From NCBI GenBank assembly GCA_963729165.1, contig CAVSMM010000007.1, positions 124,001 through 188,000 on the forward strand: 64,000 nucleotides of DNA. Direction: 5' to 3'. The position numbers were made by a program, and so were the translations under genes. The notes below the pieces were generated by a model that was given only the letters and a program-made list of their open reading frames with translations, searched no databases and was not told the DNA's origin. The first letter of the stretch is position 1. Every line of letters begins with the position of its first letter. This document shows, in pieces, positions 10,201 through 19,456 of the stretch. The DNA comes from JACCZX01 sp963729165. Its GTDB lineage: Bacteria; Pseudomonadota; Gammaproteobacteria; Burkholderiales; Burkholderiaceae_F.

Positions 10201-12192
10201 GAGCTGCACTGTAGCGCCGTGTACGGCGGCTCCTGTTTTGTGGACTGCCAACTTCGATACCCTGCAACACGGCCGATTTTCACTTCAACCGCCATCACCA
10301 GCGCGGTACCGTTCAAATGGGTAGGCGGCATGACACGGCGCAGCAGGGTGCTATCGGGTCGTCGGATGTGCTGGATTATCTGCGCGGTGACCAAAGCAAA
10401 GAGATTCGCTTCAACGGCCCGTACCGGGACCGAATCAACAGCATTCTGGGTGACGTCGTCGCTTCGACGCCGGTGTATTCGAAAGCGACCGACCATGGGT
10501 ACACGCGGACCCCAGCGGCATCACGCGTCGTGCCGTTTACGAATCTGCCATCCAGGGGAGCACGAAATACCGGCGTACATGACTTACAAGCGAGGGACAG
10601 GAAGCCCGCGCGAGTACCGGTCGCGATGTTCGGTGCCAATGACGGCATGTTTCACGTGCTGGACGCAAGGCCGGGGGTACCAACGAAAGGCAAGGAGATG
10701 TTTGCCTACGTTCCGCGCTCGTTGTATTTCAATGGTTTGAAAGCTCGCTGATCCGGCTTACGCACACCGGTTCTATGTGGACGGGCCGGTATTGAAGGCG
10801 ATATTTTTGACGGCACGAATTGGAAGACGATCGCCATTGGAACAACAGGGCGGGCGGCGCCGGCATTTTTGCGATAGACGTCACAGACCCGGTGGACACC
10901 GGGACCGGTGCAACGAAAATGGGCGCAGGCAGCTTGAAGTGGGACATTGTTCCATCCGACGCTTCCAACGATCCCGTGGTGCAAAGCGATCTCGGGAACG
11001 TGTTGCAGCCCGGCGTCATTGGCAGCATCAAGGATTTGGCGTTGCCGAGTACTGGTCGCTGGGTGTACATCGTGGGCAACGGCTACGAGAGCGTCAGCCA
11101 AGAGGCGACGCTTTTCGTGTTCGATGCGTTTAACGGAAGCATGCTCAAGGCCCTGAGGACTGGCGTGGGACCGGTTTCCAACCCGTATGGTCCAACAGGT
11201 CCGAACGGATTAGGCGGGATCACGCCGGTATACGACGGTAACCGCAACATCATTGCCATCTATGGTGGCGACAAGCTGGGCAACCTGTGGAAGTTCGATT
11301 TCAGCTCCGGCTACCTCAAGGATCCGGATACCACAGTGCCGCTGAAAGGGGCCGAGATCTTTAATCGGGTTGCCGGCAGCCCCGCGCCGCTGTTCACTGC
11401 ACATGATGGCATTCCTCCCGCCGTGGGCGCGCCGCAGCCGATAACCGCGGCTCCGCGCATCACGCCTCACGGCCTCTCTGGTCTTCATGTGGGGTTTGGG
11501 ACCGGCAAACTCTTCGAATCAGGCGATCAGATCAGTCCTCAGCAGCAGACGGTTTATGTCGTATGGGATAAGGGGCAGGTTCCGAGCATCCCGAAGGCAG
11601 CATTGCAGAAGATTGGGCTGGTAGACGTCACCTTTGGCAGCCGAAAGGTTCCGTCGGTTGGACGCTACCGAGCTCGCAGCGTACGACTGGACGCAGGAAG
11701 GGTTCTACGTTCCGCTAAATGCCGGTGGCGCCAGCGGACGGCGAGCGCATCCTGTCGCCTGGAATACTGGATGCCGGGAGTACTAACCTTCACCTCGTTT
11801 GCACAGCAGAGCGCGGGTACCGATCTCTGCACACCGGGCGGAACTTCTCATGTCTATCGTTTCAACTTATTGGAGGGCTGGGTGAAGCAGGCTTCTTGGG
11901 TGTGACTGGGCCGGTGGTCGGTAAACGGATCCAGCCTGGTTTGGTCAGCGCTGCGCCGCCGATTTACGAACCCCTTGCTGTTGCAGGGACTCCCATCGAC
12001 AGCATGTCTGCTGCCGACGTGAAAACCATGTTGGCCAATCCGAAATACAAGCAATTGGCCGGGCGTGCAGAGCAGCAAGGTGCCACAGGAACTTGTGCTC
12101 ACGTCGGACTTAAGGTTGACGGAACGGTTGCGCGGATCCCCACTGCGTGCGCGGGCTTGGTGCCGCTACGGACATGGCGGCCAGTGCGATGA
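7218..12192 (+). CDS. pilY1: Large type IV pilus biogenesis/adhesin protein PilY1, first cluster (many frame disruptions)
   Basis: This is a very large PilY1-family protein, about 1,650 residues if repaired. It is normally the tip-associated, calcium-responsive adhesin and retraction regulator. A ribosome site (GGAG) precedes the ATG at 7218; a GTG at 7243 is an alternative. A signal peptide (LALSVIWLLVLQPAVSTAQ) is followed by a von Willebrand A-like strand ending in FDDSASMN, a DxSxS metal-site motif. Further blocks are in family order: FNPLAYNPAIQY near 7650, the Cys-rich region 8145-8600, EAQNYANWFTYYRSRLFAAV near 8900, RQNVFDWLFSINGLGPTPNRE near 9200, and the C-terminal beta-propeller from about 10600 (FGANDGMFHVLDA, PVYDGNRNIIAIYGG, KLGNLWKFD). 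Readable pieces are 7243-7600, 7735-8091, 8145-9110, 9019-9380, 9312-9785, 9842-10324, 10317-10751, 10820-11660 and 11719-12192. The propeller lacks the DxDxDG calcium loop seen in the second PilY1 of this window. Confidence 0.85.
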
Positions 12193-12651
12193 GCAATCGA
12201 ATCATCGTGAGTACTCAGCGCGGCTTTACGTTAATGGAGCTGATCATCGCGATGGTCATCATCGGCATACTTACGGCGATCGCGATTCCTAATTACACCG
12301 CGTACATTCAGCGGAGCAATAGGGCCGAAGCGCGCAATGCGCTTCTTGAAGCAGCACGTGGATGGAGCGGTGGCGAACGGAGCGAGGGCTTTATGGCAAC
12401 GCTCCGGGCAACCCCGACGACTCGCGCCGGCCGCGTTTCCGTTTACGCAGGTACCCACGGACCGGCACTGCGAAGTACACAATAGCGGCTCCGACAATTG
12501 CTGCTCAGGCATCGGGTACACGATCACTGCTGCGCCGCGGGCGGCGTGATGGGACGACGTGTGCGGGACATTTTCGATCACACGAAACTGGCGCAGCGCA
12601 ATTTACAATCGGGCCGGTGGCGGCACGCAGGAGATCTGCTGGAATCGATGA
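12189..12651 (+). CDS. pilE: Type IV pilin PilE, first cluster (frame-disrupted)
   Basis: This is a PilE-type pilin whose ATG overlaps the pilY1 stop (ATGA). The leader ends in STQR before GFTLMELIIAMVIIGILTAIA, with Glu at +5, then IPNYTAYIQRSNRAEARNALLEAA, the classic pilin stalk. Later parts are in other frames: FPFTQVP near 12430, TAKYTIAAP near 12475, the ITAAP region, and a Cys near 12560. The C-terminal EICWNR stop at 12649-12651 supplies the usual terminal Cys of the D-region. The repaired length is about 153 residues. It is the last gene of the pilus cluster before the aroA start, 34 bases downstream. Confidence 0.8.
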
Positions 12652-12685
12652 CAGTAGTGCCGAAGGCGCGTGGCATCATCGCCAC

Positions 12686-13987
12686 GTGCCCGCTGCGCCT
12701 GACGTTCTTACTGTTGATCCAATCAACCGCGCCTCCGGCGCGGTTCGTTTGCCCGGCTCCAAGAGTATTTCCAATCGCGCGTTGTTGCTGTCGGCATTGG
12801 CGGATGGCGAGACGACGCTCGATCGATCTGCTTGACGCTGACGACACCGCCGTCATGCGGGACGCATTGTCAAAGCTGGGGTTCACGTTGCGTGCGAAGC
12901 GGCAGACATCGCAGTCATCGGTTGCAGCGGACGAATTCCTGTGCGTACAGCGCGTCTCGTGCTTGGCAACGCGGGCACTGCGTTTCGTTCGCTAACTGCC
13001 GCGCTTGCTTTTTCCGGCGGCTCCTACGAACTTGATGGTGTTCCGCGCATGCGCGAAAGGCCGATCGCCGATCTGGTCGATTCGCTGAACCGCCTGGGCG
13101 CCCGGATTCGTTACGTCGGATGTGCAGGGTTTTCCTCCGCTCTCGATCGAACCTGCGAGTCAGCTTTCGAGCGACCGCGCAACGATCAAGGCCGATGTGT
13201 CGAGTCAGTTTCTCAGCGGTTTGCTGATGGCGGTGCCGCTGATTGCGCCCGACCATGGCATGCGGCTCACCAGTCGAGGGCAAGCTGATCTCCGAGCCTT
13301 ATGTCGAGCTGACGTTGTCAATGATGAAGCAGTTCGGCGTTGTTGTTGATCGCGATGGCGACGATTACATTGTTCCCAAGGCGTCGTATCGCTCGCCCGG
13401 TCGATATGTTGTTGAAGGCGATGCCTCGAGCGCTTCGTACTTTCTTGCGCTGGGCGCCATCGCCGGCGGGCCGGTCCGTGTCGATGGTGTCGGCAACAGC
13501 AGCGTTCAGGGCGATGTTCGATTCGTCGATGCGCTCGCCGAGATGGGTGCCCAAGTGGAATTCGGCGCGCATTACATTCAAACAAGCGCCCCGCGTAACG
13601 GTGACCGTCTTAAGGGTATCGATGCCGACTGCAACCACATCCCCGACGCCGCAATGACACTTGCGATCGTCGCGTTGTTCGCGGAAGGGCCAAGCACGCT
13701 TCGCAACATCGGCTCGTGGCGCGTGAAGGAAACTGATCGAATTGCGGCGATGGCCACCGAGCTGCGCAAAGTCGGCGCAGCAAGTTGATGAAGGCCCCGA
13801 CTGGATTCGGATCGTTCCGCCGAAGCAATTTCGCGAGGCGACGATCGATACCTACGACGACCACCGCATGGCGATGTGTTTTTCGTTGGTGGCTGCGGGC
13901 GGGGTGCCGGTTCACATTCGCAACCCCGGATGTGTCGCCAAGACGTTTCCCGATTATTTTGATCGCCTCGCCGAGCTTGTTCGATGA
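12686..13987 (+). CDS. aroA: 3-phosphoshikimate 1-carboxyvinyltransferase (EPSP synthase) AroA (several frame disruptions)
   Basis: AroA makes EPSP from shikimate 3-phosphate and PEP, the sixth shikimate step. I place the start at GTG 12686, which leads into LTVDPINRASGAVRLPGSKS and ISNRALLLSALADGETTL. Downstream blocks occur in the correct order but in changing frames: DADDTAVMRDALSKLGF, LVLGNAGTAFRSLTAALAF (the LGNAGT motif), RMRERPIADLVDSLNRLGA, SSQFLSGLLMAVPLIAPDHG, KLISEPYVELTLSMMKQFGV, GDASSASYFLALGAIAGGP, RVKETDRIAAMATELRKVGA and DTYDDHRMAMCFSLVA. The total span is exactly 434 codons including the stop, so the indels cancel. At least five are needed. An enzyme this important is unlikely to be truly dead here. 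Confidence 0.88.
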
Positions 13988-14679
13988 GCGACATCCCGGT
14001 GGTCGCCATCGACGGGCCTACGGCGTCGGGCAAGGGAACGATCGCGCAACGCGTGGCCGACGCTCTGCGTTTCAATTACCTGGACAGTGGTGCGCTATAT
14101 CGCCTGGTGGCTTTGCGCGCGCTGCAGGAAGGCATTGGCCATGAAGATGCCGACCGTCTGTCGTCCGTAGCGTCAGCGATCGCTCCAAAATTTGCGGGCG
14201 GACGCATCACGTTGGACGGCAAGGACGTCACGGACGCAATTCGCAGCGAAGAGGTGAGCCAGCTTGCTTCGCGGATCGCAGTTTTAAGCGGCGTCAGGCA
14301 GGCTCTGCTCAAGTTGCAGCGATCCCAACGCCGTCCACCGGGTCTGGTGGCCGATGGGCGTGACATGGGCACAGTTGTCTTTCCTGAGGCGAACCCCAAG
14401 ATCTATCTGACAGCGAGCGTGCCGGCACGCGCGGACCGCCGTTATAAGCAGTTGATCGAAAAAGGGTTTTCGGCTAGCATGCCCTCCCTTTCGCAGGAAC
14501 AGGTCAGGCTCGATATTGAAGCGCGTGACTTGCGGGATGCGCAGCGAGCGGCATCGCCATTAAAGCCTGCAGAAGATGCACATTGCATCGATTCTTCCGA
14601 GCTGTCGGTCGACGAGGTTGTGGCGCTCGTGTTGAGTCGGTACGCACAGTCGCAGAAATTAGCTGGACAACAGAAGTAG
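13984..14679 (+). CDS. cmk: Cytidylate kinase
   Basis: Cytidylate kinase phosphorylates CMP and dCMP using ATP. The 231-residue intact product has the P-loop GPTASGKGT at residues 11-19, the YLDSGALYRLVAL substrate-binding segment, LVADGRDMGTVVFPEANPK and the C-terminal RDLRDAQRAASPLKPAEDA of the lid and CMP-binding region. The ATG overlaps the aroA stop by four bases. Cmk upstream of rpsA is a near-universal arrangement in proteobacteria. The frame is clean, marking the right-hand end of the heavily disrupted zone. Confidence 0.96.
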   Translation: MSDIPVVAIDGPTASGKGTIAQRVADALRFNYLDSGALYRLVALRALQEGIGHEDADRLSSVASAIAPKFAGGRITLDGKDVTDAIRSEEVSQLASRIAVLSGVRQALLKLQRSQRRPPGLVADGRDMGTVVFPEANPKIYLTASVPARADRRYKQLIEKGFSASMPSLSQEQVRLDIEARDLRDAQRAASPLKPAEDAHCIDSSELSVDEVVALVLSRYAQSQKLAGQQK

Positions 14680-14692
14680 ACAGTAAAACGGG

Positions 14693-14714
14693 GCAGAGGG
14701 ACTTTTCCTTCTGC
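14693..14714 (+). promoter_or_regulatory. Hairpin in the rpsA leader
   Basis: GCAGAGGGA, loop CTTT, and TCCTTCTGC form a 9-bp stem with one G-U pair, 14 bases after the cmk stop and about 66 bases before the rpsA ATG. It is not followed by a T-tract. It may be a leader structure for S1 autogenous control, known for rpsA in gammaproteobacteria, or a processing site. Its function here is inferred only. Confidence 0.4.
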
Positions 14715-14780
14715 TATTGATCAACACCGCTTCTGGCGCAAGGCCGAGGCGAGATGTTTCAGGAAACTGACTAGGTACGC

Positions 14781-16523
14781 ATGGCATCCCCACAAACGCA
14801 AAGCAGCAGTAGGAATAAAGGATTTATCAACAGGCAGACCACCGAGTCCTTCGACAGCGAATCGTTTGCTGCCCTGTTCGAAGAGAGTCTGAATCGGCAG
14901 GAGATGAAGCAGGGCGAAGTGATCACCGCCGAGGTGATCAGGGTGGATTACAACTTCGTCGTGGTCAACGCGGGCCTCAAGTCCGAGGCCTATATCCCGC
15001 TCGAAGAATTCAAGAACGATAACGGCGAGCTTGATGTCAAGCCCGGCGACTTCGTTTCGGTCGCGATCGAATCGCTCGAGAACGGTTATGGCGACACCAT
15101 TTTGTCGCGCGACAAGGCCAAGCGCCTGTCGGCGTGGATGAATCTCGAAAAGGCGCTCGACTCCGCCGAGCTGGTAGCCGGAACGATCACCGGCAAGGTC
15201 AAGGGCGGACTCACGGTGATGATCAACGGCATCCGTGCATTCCTGCCGGGCTCGCTGGTCGATACGCGTCCTGTTAAGGACACGACGCCGTTCGAAGGCA
15301 AGACGATGGACTTCAAGGTCATCAAGCTCGACCGCAAGCGCAACAACGTCGTCGTGTCACGTCGTGCAGTCGTCGAAGCCAGCATGGGCGAAGAGCGCGC
15401 GAAACTGCTCGACAACCTGAAGGAAGGCGCGGTCGTCAAAGGTACGGTCAAGAACATTACCGATTACGGTGCGTTCGTCGACCTCGGCGGCATCGATGGC
15501 CTGTTGCATATCACCGACCTCGCGTGGCGCCGTGTGCGTCATCCGAGCGAAGTAGTGCAGGTGGGCCAGGAAATCACGGCCAAGGTCTTGAAGTTCGATC
15601 AGGAAAAGAACCGCGTCTCACTCGGCGTCAAGCAACTCGGTGAGGATCCATGGGTGGGTCTGGCGCGCCGCTATCCGCAAGGTACGCGGCTGTTCGGCAA
15701 GATCACCAACATCACGGACTACGGCGCGTTTGTCGAGATCGAAGCGGGTATCGAAGGCTTGGTGCACGTTTCCGAAATGGACTGGACCAACAAGAACGTC
15801 GATCCGAAGAAAGTCGTCAATCTGGGCGACGAAGTCGAAGTGATGGTGCTCGAGATCGACGAGGACCGGCGCCGCATTTCGCTCGGCATGAAGCAGTGCA
15901 AGCCCAATCCGTGGGAAGACTTTGCGCAGCAGCACAAGAAGGGCGACAAGGTCGGCGGTGCGATCAAGTCGATCACCGACTTTGGCGTGTTCATCGGTTT
16001 GCCGGGAGGGATCGACGGTTTGGTTCACCTGTCCGATCTGTCGTGGTCCGAGCCTGGCGAAGAAGCGGTGCGCCGCTACAAGAAGGGCGACGAGATCGAA
16101 GCCATGGTGCTGGCGATCGATACCGAGCGCGAGCGTATTTCTCTTGGCGTCAAGCAGATGTCCGGCGACCCGTTCACCAACTTCGCTGCCGGACATGAGA
16201 AGGGCGCGATGGTGGAAGGCACGGTCAAGTCGGTCGATGCGAAGGGCGCAGTGATCGATCTGGGAAGCGATGTCGAAGGCTTCTTGCGCGCCTCTGAAAT
16301 CTCAGCCGATCGCGTTGAAGACGCTCGCAATCATCTGAAGGAAGGCGACGCCGTTAACGCGATGATCATCAACATCGACCGCAAGAACCGCAACATCAAC
16401 CTGTCCGTCAAGGCGAAGGACAGCGTCGAGACCGCGGCGACGATCGAGCGGATGCAGTCCGAGGCGCAGACGGGCACCACCAACCTCGGCGCATTGCTCA
16501 AGGCCAAATTGGACAACAAATAG
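14781..16523 (+). CDS. rpsA: 30S ribosomal protein S1
   Basis: S1 binds mRNA leaders and helps deliver them to the 30S subunit. The 580-residue protein has six S1 (OB-fold) repeats, visible as recurring signatures such as DYGAFVDLGGIDGLLHITDL, DYGAFVEIEAGIEGLVHVSE and DFGVFIGLPGGIDGLVHLSD, each ending in an I/VSLG(V/M)KQ box. It is longer than the 557-residue E. coli protein. About 24 polar residues (PQTQSSSRNKGFINRQTT and following) precede the conserved ESFAALFEESL start. No better in-frame start is present, so the extension looks real. It follows cmk after a 101-base leader and precedes ihfB by 36 bases. Confidence 0.96.
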   Translation: MASPQTQSSSRNKGFINRQTTESFDSESFAALFEESLNRQEMKQGEVITAEVIRVDYNFVVVNAGLKSEAYIPLEEFKNDNGELDVKPGDFVSVAIESLENGYGDTILSRDKAKRLSAWMNLEKALDSAELVAGTITGKVKGGLTVMINGIRAFLPGSLVDTRPVKDTTPFEGKTMDFKVIKLDRKRNNVVVSRRAVVEASMGEERAKLLDNLKEGAVVKGTVKNITDYGAFVDLGGIDGLLHITDLAWRRVRHPSEVVQVGQEITAKVLKFDQEKNRVSLGVKQLGEDPWVGLARRYPQGTRLFGKITNITDYGAFVEIEAGIEGLVHVSEMDWTNKNVDPKKVVNLGDEVEVMVLEIDEDRRRISLGMKQCKPNPWEDFAQQHKKGDKVGGAIKSITDFGVFIGLPGGIDGLVHLSDLSWSEPGEEAVRRYKKGDEIEAMVLAIDTERERISLGVKQMSGDPFTNFAAGHEKGAMVEGTVKSVDAKGAVIDLGSDVEGFLRASEISADRVEDARNHLKEGDAVNAMIINIDRKNRNINLSVKAKDSVETAATIERMQSEAQTGTTNLGALLKAKLDNK

Positions 16524-16559
16524 TCAGTTGCCGGCGCGCCAGCGCCGGCTCCCCTGTCC

Positions 16560-16889
16560 ATGAAAACCATGACCAAATCGGAGCTGATTGCGCGCCTGGC
16601 GGAGCGCAATCCCCGCTTGGTTGCGCGTGATGCAGACGAGGCAGTCAACACGATGCTCGATACGATGACCGAAGCGCTTTCGACCGGTCAGCGCATTGAA
16701 ATTCGTGGCTTCGGCAGCTTTGCATTGAACTACCGGCCACCGCGGGTCGGACGCAATCCTAAATCGGGTGATCGCGTGCAGGTGCCGGCGAAGCACGTGC
16801 CGCACTTCAAAGCGGGCAAAGAACTGCGCGAGCGGGTCGACGGGCATGAAGCAACAGGCTCGGTTGTGAACGGGGAACTCGACGAGTAG
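16560..16889 (+). CDS. ihfB: Integration host factor subunit beta
   Basis: This is one half of the IHF heterodimer, which bends DNA sharply in recombination, replication and sigma-54 transcription. The 109-residue product has the HU/IHF fold: TKSELIARLAERNPRL, the dimer helix EAVNTMLDTMTEALSTGQ, the RIEIRGFGSFALNYR strand and the DNA-intercalating arm PPRVGRNPKSGDRVQVPAKH. ATG 16560 or ATG 16569 (MTKSEL) are both possible; the second matches the usual family N-terminus. It lies directly after rpsA, the standard rpsA-ihfB pair, and is closed by a strong terminator. Confidence 0.95.
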   Translation: MKTMTKSELIARLAERNPRLVARDADEAVNTMLDTMTEALSTGQRIEIRGFGSFALNYRPPRVGRNPKSGDRVQVPAKHVPHFKAGKELRERVDGHEATGSVVNGELDE

Positions 16890-16908
16890 CTATCGGCGTC
16901 TCACAAAG

Positions 16909-16934
16909 GCCGCAATTGCTTGCGGCTTTTTTTT
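16909..16934 (+). terminator. Intrinsic terminator after ihfB
   Basis: GCCGCAA and TTGCGGC form a 7-bp stem with a short loop, followed at once by eight T residues. This ends the cmk-rpsA-ihfB transcript before lapA. Confidence 0.9.
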
Positions 16935-16984
16935 GCCCGCATTCCCTACAATGAAGTTCTTGTGATGTGCCGAGGGCTCGCCGC

Positions 16985-17320
16985 ATGAAGCTCGCCGCGT
17001 GGTTGGTCAAGCTGGGATTTTTCTTGCTGGTGTTGTGGTTCGCACTGAAGAACACGACGCCGGTGCCGGTGCGCTTCAATTCCGAGCTGGTTTGGGAGCA
17101 CGTGCCTTTGATCGTCGTGATGCTGATTTGCGTCGCAATAGGTGCACTTCTGGGTGCGTTGGCTCTGGCGCTTCCGATCTACAAGATGCGGCGCGAAGTC
17201 GCGCAGCTGAGGCGATTAAGCCCGCTCCCTTCAACTTCCGAGTCATCGGCAGAGCGCATGGCGAGCGCGGCACGTCAATCGGGCGCGGTGGCTGAAGTGG
17301 GAACCGGCGAGCGGAGCTGA
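16985..17320 (+). CDS. lapA: LapA family inner-membrane protein
   Basis: LapA works with LapB in assembling lipopolysaccharide and regulating LpxC turnover. The 111-residue product has two membrane segments, AAWLVKLGFFLLVLWFALKN (residues about 4-23) and VPLIVVMLICVAIGALLGALALALP (about 40-64), the DUF1049 pattern. The NTTPVPVRF turn lies between them, and a basic coiled tail (KMRREVAQLRRLS) follows. The start is ATG 16985 rather than the GTG six codons upstream. It lies between the ihfB terminator and lapB, as in most betaproteobacteria, and is 22 bases from lapB. Confidence 0.9.
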   Translation: MKLAAWLVKLGFFLLVLWFALKNTTPVPVRFNSELVWEHVPLIVVMLICVAIGALLGALALALPIYKMRREVAQLRRLSPLPSTSESSAERMASAARQSGAVAEVGTGERS

Positions 17321-17342
17321 CGGCCGCGAGCCCCAGTCATCC

Positions 17343-18524
17343 ATGGAGATTGAGTTCTGGCACCTGCTGGCACTTCCGTTCCTGTTTGTCGCCGGCTGGC
17401 TCGCCCGCGGATTCGAATCGCGCGTCAATGAAACAGATAACGCCGCGCTGCCGCGCTCGTACTTCCGCGGCCTCAATCACTTGCTAAATGACCAGCCCGA
17501 CAAGGCAATCGATGCGTTTATCGAGGTCGTCAAGCTCGATCCCGAAACGATCGAGTTGCATCAGGCGCTGGGCAATCTTTTTCGGCGGCGAGGCGAGTTC
17601 GATCGAGCGGTCCGCATTCACACACACCTGCTAAATCGTGCCGACTTGCCCGCACGGCAGCGATCGCAGGCGCTGGAAGAGCTCGGACAGGATTATTTGA
17701 AAGCGGGCTTGCTCGACCGTGCCGAAGATGCATTCGTGCAGCTCCTTGAAGATCGGCATCATCGGTTCGACGCACTGCGAGCACTGGTGCGCATTTATCA
17801 GACAGAGCGCGAGTGGCTGAAGGCTGTCGATTGCGCGCGCAAACTGGAGAGCGAAGCGGGAGAATCGCACAACGTTTCCATTTCGCACTACTACTGCGAG
17901 CTCGCGAGCGATGCGCTCGGACGCAATGCGTTGGATGAGGCTCAACGGGCGATTGACCAGGCGCTGGCAGTCAACCGCAAATCGGTTCGTGCCTTGATAC
18001 TGAACGGTGACGTTGCGGCCAAGCGCGGGGAGCCTCAAGAAGCATTGCGCCAGTGGCGCCGCGTCGAGGAAGCCTCCGCGGAGTACGTGCCGTTGATAGC
18101 GTCGCGCGTTGCTGATGCAATGGCGACCGAAGGCCGTGAGCAAGACGCGCTTGAGTGGCTCGAGCAGGCGCTGCGCGATGCACCGTCAATCGATCTACTC
18201 GATGTCGTTGCGCATCGGGCGACGGCGTGGCGAGGAGCGGCCGTTGCGGAAGCGCTCATTGCGAAGGAAACCCAGCGGCATCCGTCGCTGCTGGGGTTCG
18301 AGCGACTGCTCGAAGCTCGAATGGCAAACAATCAAAACCATGGCAAGGTTGACGGTGAGCTTCAATTGCTCAGTTCGCTGCTAAGCAATCACAACCAAAA
18401 GCTCGCGCGCTACCGCTGCAGTAAGTGCGGCTTTCGCGCGCGCGAGTTCCATTGGAATTGTCCCGGTTGCACGAGCTGGGACAGTTATCCGCCAAGGCGT
18501 GTCGAGGAACTGGACGTCGCGTGA
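17343..18524 (+). CDS. lapB: Lipopolysaccharide assembly protein LapB
   Basis: LapB couples LPS synthesis to FtsH-dependent degradation of LpxC. The 393-residue protein has an N-terminal membrane anchor (WHLLALPFLFVAGWLARGF), then tetratricopeptide repeats from about residue 40 (YFRGLNHLLNDQPDKAIDAF, ELHQALGNLFRRRGEFDRAV, LEELGQDYLKAGLLDRAEDA). It ends with a rubredoxin-type metal knuckle: Cys359 and Cys362 (RCSKCGF), Cys373 and Cys376 (NCPGC). This four-cysteine end is diagnostic for LapB. Its stop overlaps the cysM GTG start. FtsH, its partner protease, is encoded later at 58588. Confidence 0.95.
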   Translation: MEIEFWHLLALPFLFVAGWLARGFESRVNETDNAALPRSYFRGLNHLLNDQPDKAIDAFIEVVKLDPETIELHQALGNLFRRRGEFDRAVRIHTHLLNRADLPARQRSQALEELGQDYLKAGLLDRAEDAFVQLLEDRHHRFDALRALVRIYQTEREWLKAVDCARKLESEAGESHNVSISHYYCELASDALGRNALDEAQRAIDQALAVNRKSVRALILNGDVAAKRGEPQEALRQWRRVEEASAEYVPLIASRVADAMATEGREQDALEWLEQALRDAPSIDLLDVVAHRATAWRGAAVAEALIAKETQRHPSLLGFERLLEARMANNQNHGKVDGELQLLSSLLSNHNQKLARYRCSKCGFRAREFHWNCPGCTSWDSYPPRRVEELDVA

Positions 18525-19456
18525 GCGTGGTCGCGGGCAGTGTCTTTGGGACGATCGAGCAGACGATCGGCAACACACCGCTGGTGCGTCTGCAGCGTAT
18601 CGGTGCAGCAGAAAACGTTCAGCGCAACAACGTCGTCCTCGGAAAACTAGAAGGCAACAACCCGGGTGGATCGGTCAAGGACAGGCCCGCGTGGTCGATG
18701 ATTGTTCGCGCCGAAGAGCGTGGACTGATTCGGCCGGGCGATCGCCTGATCGAGGCAACCAGCGGTAACACGGGCATCGCGCTCGCAATGATCGCCGCAA
18801 TGAAGGGTTACCGCATGACGTTGATCATGCCGGATAACTTGAGTTTCGAGCGCCGCTCGAGCATGCGGGCTTATGGAGCGGAGTTGCTGCTGACACCGGC
18901 AGCGTCTGGATCCACCCACGGAGGTATGGAGTACGCGCGAGATTTGGCACTGCAGATGCAAGCGCGTGGCGAGGGTGTTGTGCTCGATCAGTTTGCGAAC
19001 GCGGACAACCCGCGCGTGCATTACGAGACCACCGGCCCCGAAGTGTGGCGCGATACTGAAGGCCGCATCACGCATTTCGTCAGTGCGATGGGAACGACCG
19101 GCACCATCATGGGGGTCTCGCGTTATCTGAAAGAGAAAAATTCCGCTATTCGAATCATCGGTGCGCAGCCGGCAGAAGGCTCGCAAATCCCGGGTATTCG
19201 AAAATGGCCCGAGCCTTACTTGCCCAAGATCTACGATGCGTCGCGTGTCGACCGCATCGAATCGGTGACGCAAGCCGAGGCTGAGGCATTCGCGCGGCGG
19301 CTGGCAGCCGAAGAGGGGATTTTTTGCGGCATCTCCGCTGGCGGCGCGTGCGCCATTGCGCTGCGCATGGCAGCCGAGGTGGAGAACGCCACGATCGTGT
19401 TCATCGTCTGCGATCGTGGCGACCGCTATCTATCAACCGGTGTTTTTCCCGGTTGA
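18521..19456 (+). CDS. cysM: Cysteine synthase B (O-acetylserine/thiosulfate sulfhydrylase)
   Basis: This PLP enzyme makes cysteine or S-sulfocysteine from O-acetylserine. The 311-residue product carries the PLP lysine K53 in NNPGGSVKDRPAW, the ATSGNTGIALAMIAAMKGY asparagine loop, the SAMGTTGTIMGVSRYL phosphate-binding turn and the C-terminal GIFCGISAGGACAIAL. The GTG start at 18521 overlaps the lapB stop. RPAWSM after the lysine and the absence of the CysK-type C-terminal extension favour CysM. The 3' end overlaps the convergent kinase gene by 31 bases, with no terminator visible between them. Confidence 0.93.
   Translation: MSVVAGSVFGTIEQTIGNTPLVRLQRIGAAENVQRNNVVLGKLEGNNPGGSVKDRPAWSMIVRAEERGLIRPGDRLIEATSGNTGIALAMIAAMKGYRMTLIMPDNLSFERRSSMRAYGAELLLTPAASGSTHGGMEYARDLALQMQARGEGVVLDQFANADNPRVHYETTGPEVWRDTEGRITHFVSAMGTTGTIMGVSRYLKEKNSAIRIIGAQPAEGSQIPGIRKWPEPYLPKIYDASRVDRIESVTQAEAEAFARRLAAEEGIFCGISAGGACAIALRMAAEVENATIVFIVCDRGDRYLSTGVFPG

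Noticed and set aside
3566..12700. Mobile element carrying the first pilus cluster
   Set aside because: I looked for terminal repeats, integrase or transposase genes and tRNA ends at both borders and found none.
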